NCBI GenBank assembly: GCA_050116415.1
Contig: JASFOS010000083.1
Location: 1 to 10,061, forward strand
Reading direction: 5' to 3'
From: JARRJY01 sp050116415
Lineage (GTDB): Bacteria; Pseudomonadota; Gammaproteobacteria; UBA6429; Thiohalophilaceae
DNA length: 10,061 nucleotides
This document shows, piece by piece, positions 7,773-10,061 of the stretch. The translations under genes and the position numbers were made by a program. Under the pieces are notes generated by a model. The model saw only the letters and a list, made by a program, of their open reading frames with translations. It did no database searches and had not been told where the DNA came from. Positions within the stretch are counted from its first letter, which is position 1. The number at the start of each line of letters is the position of its first letter.

Positions 7773-7805
7773 CAACATATTAGACCTTTCTAATGTTGAT
7801 TTTTT
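7773..7805 (+). terminator. Intrinsic terminator of the rsx-nth-DUF1841 operon
   Basis: Starting right after the DUF1841 stop codon, CAACATATTAGA (7773-7784) pairs with TCTAATGTTG (7789-7798) around a 4-nt CCTT loop, with a 2-nt bulge in the left arm. Six T residues follow at 7800-7805. The stem is AT-rich, so strength may be moderate, but hairpin plus T-run in the right place is convincing. It separates the rsx unit from the bufferin operon. Confidence 0.8.
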
Positions 7806-7807
7806 GT

Positions 7808-7857
7808 GAAGTTGTTGTCAATAATCTTGAAACTTCCGTGATAACTTCATGTCACAA
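7808..7857 (+). promoter_or_regulatory. Candidate promoter/operator region of buf operon
   Basis: Several overlapping signals lie here. GAAGTT (7808-7813) is the inverse of two direct AACTTC copies (7831-7836 and 7843-7848, 12 bp apart). GAAACTT (7829-7835) followed 16 bp later by TCACA (7852-7856) resembles an ECF sigma promoter of the GAACTT type. A sigma-70 reading is also possible (TTGTCA at 7815-7820 with GATAAC at 7840-7845), but its 19-bp spacer is long. Bufferin operons in Caulobacter are under ECF sigma control, which makes the first reading attractive, but the match is loose. Confidence 0.3.
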
Positions 7858-7896
7858 TCAGCACTGCTACAAAGCAAAGACACTGAATACTAATTT

Positions 7897-7915
7897 CATC
7901 ACAGCCGTGATGGCT
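7897..7915. promoter_or_regulatory. CATCAC-N4-GTGATG palindrome, 35-50 bp before bufA
   Basis: A perfect 6-bp inverted repeat, CATCAC (7897-7902) and GTGATG (7907-7912), is separated by AGCC. The AGCC can alternatively pair with GGCT (7912-7915), giving two mutually exclusive small hairpins. It could be a repressor operator or a leader-RNA element in front of bufA. Which one cannot be decided from the sequence. Confidence 0.35.
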
Positions 7916-7946
7916 AATTTATAACCAATATAGTTGGAGACAAAAA

Positions 7947-8297
7947 ATGTCCAAGAAATCAAATGTAAAACCATTATCTATTGCACTGGGTACTGCTTTT
8001 GCTGCCAGCATGGCTGCGAGCAATATTGCAAATGCGGCTGAAGCCAGCAATCCTTTTGCCATGAATGAACTGTCCAGCGGTTACATGCAAGTCGCGGAAG
8101 GCAAGTGTGGCGGCCAGAAAAAAACCGATGCGGAAGGTAAATGTGGCGGCACAAAAACCGATAAAGAAGGTAAATGCGGTGAAGGCAAGTGCGGTGGCGC
8201 CAAAGAAATGGAAAAAAACATGGAAGGTAAATGCGGCGGCAAGAAGTCTGAAAAAGAAGGCAAGTGTGGCGAAGGCAAATGTGGTGGTAACAAATAA
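7947..8297 (+). CDS. bufA: Bufferin/HvfA-type RiPP precursor with seven EGKCG motifs
   Basis: A secreted 116-residue Cys-rich precursor. The N-terminus is a Sec-type signal peptide: basic start (KK, K8), hydrophobic Ala-rich core, and ANA (28-30) before the likely cut at A30/A31. The mature part has about 86 residues. It opens with a short leader-like stretch (NPFAMNELSSGYMQVA, 35-50) and then seven EGKCG motifs with Cys54, 66, 77, 82, 96, 107 and 112. All seven cysteines of the protein are in these motifs. In bufferin and Hvf systems such cysteines are oxidised by the DUF692 enzyme to a heterocycle or thioamide-type group that binds copper. The gene is followed after 5 nt by bufB. GGAGA (7936-7940) is a good ribosome site. 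The Lys/Glu/Gly-rich composition is unlike its neighbours because of the repeats. Confidence 0.93.
   Translation: MSKKSNVKPLSIALGTAFAASMAASNIANAAEASNPFAMNELSSGYMQVAEGKCGGQKKTDAEGKCGGTKTDKEGKCGEGKCGGAKEMEKNMEGKCGGKKSEKEGKCGEGKCGGNK
8097..8285 (+). repeat. EGKCG coding repeats with internal 25-codon duplication
   Basis: Seven EGKCG motifs are coded here. Two 25-codon blocks at 8130-8204 and 8220-8294 (the second runs past the last motif to the stop codon) match at 20 of 25 residues and are separated by a 5-codon linker (EMEKN). Each block holds one single motif and one EGKCGEGKCGG double motif. One extra motif (8097-8111) precedes them. Nine of the 20 shared residues use a different third base. 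Confidence 0.9.
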
Positions 8298-8302
8298 CCA
8301 CC

Positions 8303-9157
8303 ATGTCTGAACGTACCTTTCCAGTACAAGGTGCAGGCCTGGGTCTGCGACGCTCGATGTTGAAAGAGCTCGCAGGCCAGTCCCCTGACCAGGTTAATTT
8401 CATGGAGATCGCTCCCGAGAACTGGATCGGTGTCGGTGGCGCATTTGGCAGAAAATTCCGCGCCCTGACAGAACAGCACCCCTTTGTTGCCCATGGCCTG
8501 TCACTATCCATTGGTAGCCCAGCGCCCCTTGATGAAGCGTTTTTGCATAAACTGAAACGCTTCATCAAGGAGCACGAAATTCGTTGCTATACCGAGCACC
8601 TGAGTTATTGCAGCGATGATGGTCACCTGTATGACCTGATGCCAATTCCCTTCACCGAAGAAGCGATTAAATACGTGGTAGAACGCATCCAGCGTGTCCA
8701 GGATATTCTCGGCCAACGCATCGGCATGGAGAACGTGTCCTACTATGCGGCACCTGGTAAAGAGATGGACGAAATCGAGTTTATTAATGCCGTGCTTGAA
8801 CAGGCCGATTGTGGCTTGTTACTCGACGTCAATAACATCTACGTCAACAGCATCAACCATCATTATGATCCCGTTGAATATATGAAAGCCTTGCCTGGTG
8901 AGCGAATCATGTACGTGCACGTTGCCGGTCACTACAACGAAGCCGAGGACCTGATTGTCGACACCCATGGTGCTGATGTGATTGACCCGGTATGGGAGTT
9001 GCTGGATAAAACCTATCAACACTTCGGCGCGCTACCCACGTTACTGGAACGGGACTTTAATATCCCACCCCTGGAACAGTTGCTGACCGAAGTAGAAACC
9101 ATTACCACTATCCAGCATAAATGGATCAATAAAGATGAGCAGCAACAACACGGCTGA
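8303..9157 (+). CDS. bufB: DUF692 / MNIO multinuclear iron oxidase (BufB)
   Basis: Expected to be the cytoplasmic iron enzyme that modifies the EGKCG cysteines of BufA using O2. The 284 residues have TIM-barrel family hallmarks in order: GAGLGLR (10-16), EIAPENW (35-41), HGLSLSIG (64-71), EHLSY (98-102), ENVSYY (143-148), DVNNIYVNSINH (175-186), VHVAGH (205-210), DTHG (220-223), LLERDFN (247-253). Likely metal ligands among these are His64, His99, Glu143, Asp175, His206, His210, Asp220, His222 and Glu249; the exact set is inferred from family knowledge. It starts 5 nt after bufA with only a weak ribosome site (GTGGTGGT within the bufA end), so it may depend on bufA translation and be made in smaller amounts. 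It overlaps bufC by 23 bp. Confidence 0.93.
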   Translation: MSERTFPVQGAGLGLRRSMLKELAGQSPDQVNFMEIAPENWIGVGGAFGRKFRALTEQHPFVAHGLSLSIGSPAPLDEAFLHKLKRFIKEHEIRCYTEHLSYCSDDGHLYDLMPIPFTEEAIKYVVERIQRVQDILGQRIGMENVSYYAAPGKEMDEIEFINAVLEQADCGLLLDVNNIYVNSINHHYDPVEYMKALPGERIMYVHVAGHYNEAEDLIVDTHGADVIDPVWELLDKTYQHFGALPTLLERDFNIPPLEQLLTEVETITTIQHKWINKDEQQQHG

Positions 9158-9908
9158 TCAACCCGGTTTTATCCGTAAGCAGTACGAATTTGCATCGCAC
9201 ATTCGTAACCCGGACAAGAACCCCTGCCCGCCTGATGTTGAACAACGTCGTATGAACATCTACAACGAATTGTTCTATAACAACGTGGAAGGCTTTATGA
9301 GTAATACCTTCCCGGTGTTACGTTCACTCCATGATGATGATAGCTGGCACGCGTTGATTCGCGATTACTTTGAACACCATAAAGCACATACGCCCTTGTT
9401 CCCCGAGTTGCCGCGCGAGTTTCTCAAGTTCCTGGAAACACAGCCTGAATCCGCTAATGAGTTCCCGTTTATAGAGGAACTTGCCCACTATGAATGGGTC
9501 GAACTGGCATTGGCTGTTTCTGATAAAACCATCGAGGATCAAAGCATTAACCCGCAGGGTGACTTGCTTTCAGGGAAACCGGTACTTTCCCCCCTCGCCT
9601 GGCTATTGAGTTATCAATACCCGGTTCATCAAATCAGTCCTGATTTCATCCCTGAACAAGCCGGTGAGTCCACGACATTTATCATCGCCTACCGTGACAT
9701 GGATGATGAAGTACACTTTCTCGAAGTAAACCCAATCAGTGCCCACCTGGTAAACATGATAACAGAACAACCCGGGTTGACCGGTCAACAGTTACTCGCT
9801 CAGATCGCCGACCAGCTACCCCAGCTGGATCGCAACCTGGTGCTAAATGGCGGCATTGACACACTCAAAAGTCTCCGTGAGAAAAACATCCTGATTGGTA
9901 CCCGCTAA
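9135..9908 (+). CDS. bufC: DUF2063 MNIO partner protein (BufC)
   Basis: Partner of the DUF692 enzyme. In characterised systems the partner binds the precursor peptide and presents it to the oxidase. The 257-residue protein has the DUF2063 N-terminal domain: RRMNIYNELFYNNVEGFMSN (38-57), FPVL (59-62), then W71 and the LIRDYFEHHKAHTPLFPELPREFLKFL region (74-100). This is followed by a C-terminal domain from about residue 150 (LSPLAWLLSYQYPVHQI), likely the recognition domain that binds precursor. There is no signal peptide or membrane segment, so it acts in the cytoplasm. The ATG at 9135 lies inside bufB (23-bp overlap, different frame) with no obvious ribosome site, which suggests translational coupling. 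Pairing with bufB is the usual arrangement, as the two proteins form a complex. Confidence 0.9.
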   Translation: MSSNNTADQPGFIRKQYEFASHIRNPDKNPCPPDVEQRRMNIYNELFYNNVEGFMSNTFPVLRSLHDDDSWHALIRDYFEHHKAHTPLFPELPREFLKFLETQPESANEFPFIEELAHYEWVELALAVSDKTIEDQSINPQGDLLSGKPVLSPLAWLLSYQYPVHQISPDFIPEQAGESTTFIIAYRDMDDEVHFLEVNPISAHLVNMITEQPGLTGQQLLAQIADQLPQLDRNLVLNGGIDTLKSLREKNILIGTR

Positions 9909-9949
9909 GCCGGTTATCCAGGTAACTGTATATAACAAGGATCGCGGAT

Positions 9950-10061
9950 ATGGATATAATCATCAAACTTGAAGCTTTACTGGATCGCGCCAGAGCTATC
10001 GACTTTGTCGCGCCACTGGCATTACGCCTGTACCTGGCCCCTATTTTCTGGATGGCCGGCA
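9950..10061 (+). CDS. DoxX-family membrane protein, 3'-truncated by window edge (BufD/HvfD-like)
   Basis: Only the first 37 residues are in the window: a short amphipathic start (MDIIIKLEALLDRARAID) followed by the beginning of a hydrophobic helix (LALRLYLAPIFWMAG). The LRLYLAPIFWMAG stretch is typical of the DoxX proteins found at the end of bufferin/Hvf operons. The start is backed by AAGGA at 9937-9941, 8 nt before the ATG. The gap from bufC is 41 nt with no terminator, so it is probably in the same operon. Its role in these systems (membrane redox partner or transport helper) is not settled. The family call rests on a short fragment plus context. Confidence 0.75.
   Translation, partial: MDIIIKLEALLDRARAIDFVAPLALRLYLAPIFWMAG

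Noticed and set aside
7838..7855. GTGA-N10-TCAC as a CRP-like site
   Set aside because: The spacing is too long for the CRP consensus (TGTGA-N6-TCACA), and the flanking bases do not match.
8097..8294. The repeats considered as a CRISPR array or a DNA-level satellite
   Set aside because: Units are short, coding, in frame and differ at silent sites; there are no unique spacers of regular length.
8081..8494. A 137-codon open frame on the - strand, rich in PPHLPS repeats
   Set aside because: It is the reverse-strand reading of the EGKCG repeats in bufA and of the start of bufB. The repetition comes from the precursor; it has no ribosome site of its own and resembles no family I know.
7978..8568. 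A 196-codon open frame on the - strand across bufA/bufB
   Set aside because: Another antisense shadow of the repeat region, with Cys/His/Arg-rich low-complexity sequence. bufA and bufB are strongly supported on the + strand.
9909..9949. GTTA...TAAC short inverted repeat between bufC and the DoxX gene, as a terminator
   Set aside because: Only 4 bp of pairing and no T-run; chance match. The gap more likely just carries the ribosome site of the DoxX gene.
1347..9949. tRNA genes, insertion sequences, attachment sites or phage genes
   Set aside because: None seen in any gap. The longest gaps (164 and 174 bp) hold only regulatory-type sequence, and codon use looks even across genes apart from bufA.

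Overview
The window is about 10 kb of moderate-GC bacterial chromosome, densely packed, with every gene on the + strand. Gene content and order (metG, then rsxABCDGE-nth, with proteins that align almost residue for residue with the Escherichia coli Rsx, Nth and MetRS proteins as I remember them) point to a gammaproteobacterium, probably a free-living one outside the enterics. The species cannot be named from the sequence.

Layout. (1) 3-1346: the C-terminal two thirds of methionyl-tRNA synthetase, cut by the left edge. (2) 1347-1510: a 164-bp regulatory gap with a nested inverted repeat, a good FNR-type box (TGAT-N4-ATCA) and a candidate promoter. (3) 1511-7341: the complete Rsx/Rnf electron-transport complex (rsxA, B, C, D, G, E) followed by nth (endonuclease III). 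Junctions are tight: 1-13 nt gaps or 4-nt ATGA overlaps. (4) 7347-7772: a DUF1841-type protein of unknown role with a striking pair of His-rich helical motifs, closed by a hairpin plus T-run terminator at 7773-7805. (5) 7806-7946: the regulatory region of the next operon, with a palindrome and AACTTC repeats. (6) 7947-10061: a bufferin/Hvf-type RiPP operon. It encodes a secreted Cys-rich precursor with seven EGKCG motifs (bufA), a DUF692/MNIO iron oxidase (bufB), a DUF2063 partner protein (bufC) and the start of a DoxX-family membrane protein cut by the right edge.

How the parts work. The Rsx complex is a membrane NADH/ferredoxin oxidoreductase with many Fe-S clusters and covalently bound flavins. 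In relatives it drives low-potential electron transfer or reduces SoxR, and nth (itself an Fe-S protein) commonly ends this operon. The bufferin operon makes a periplasmic peptide whose EGKCG cysteines are expected to be oxidatively modified by BufB with help from BufC, giving a copper-binding product. It is a separate transcription unit behind a terminator, but it places a copper-buffering system directly beside an Fe-S-rich operon that copper would damage.

The most interesting part is the bufferin operon. The type of system is already known from Caulobacter and Haemophilus. What is notable here is the precursor, with seven motifs built from an internal 25-residue duplication held under protein-level constraint. 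The DUF1841 protein is the least understood complete gene.
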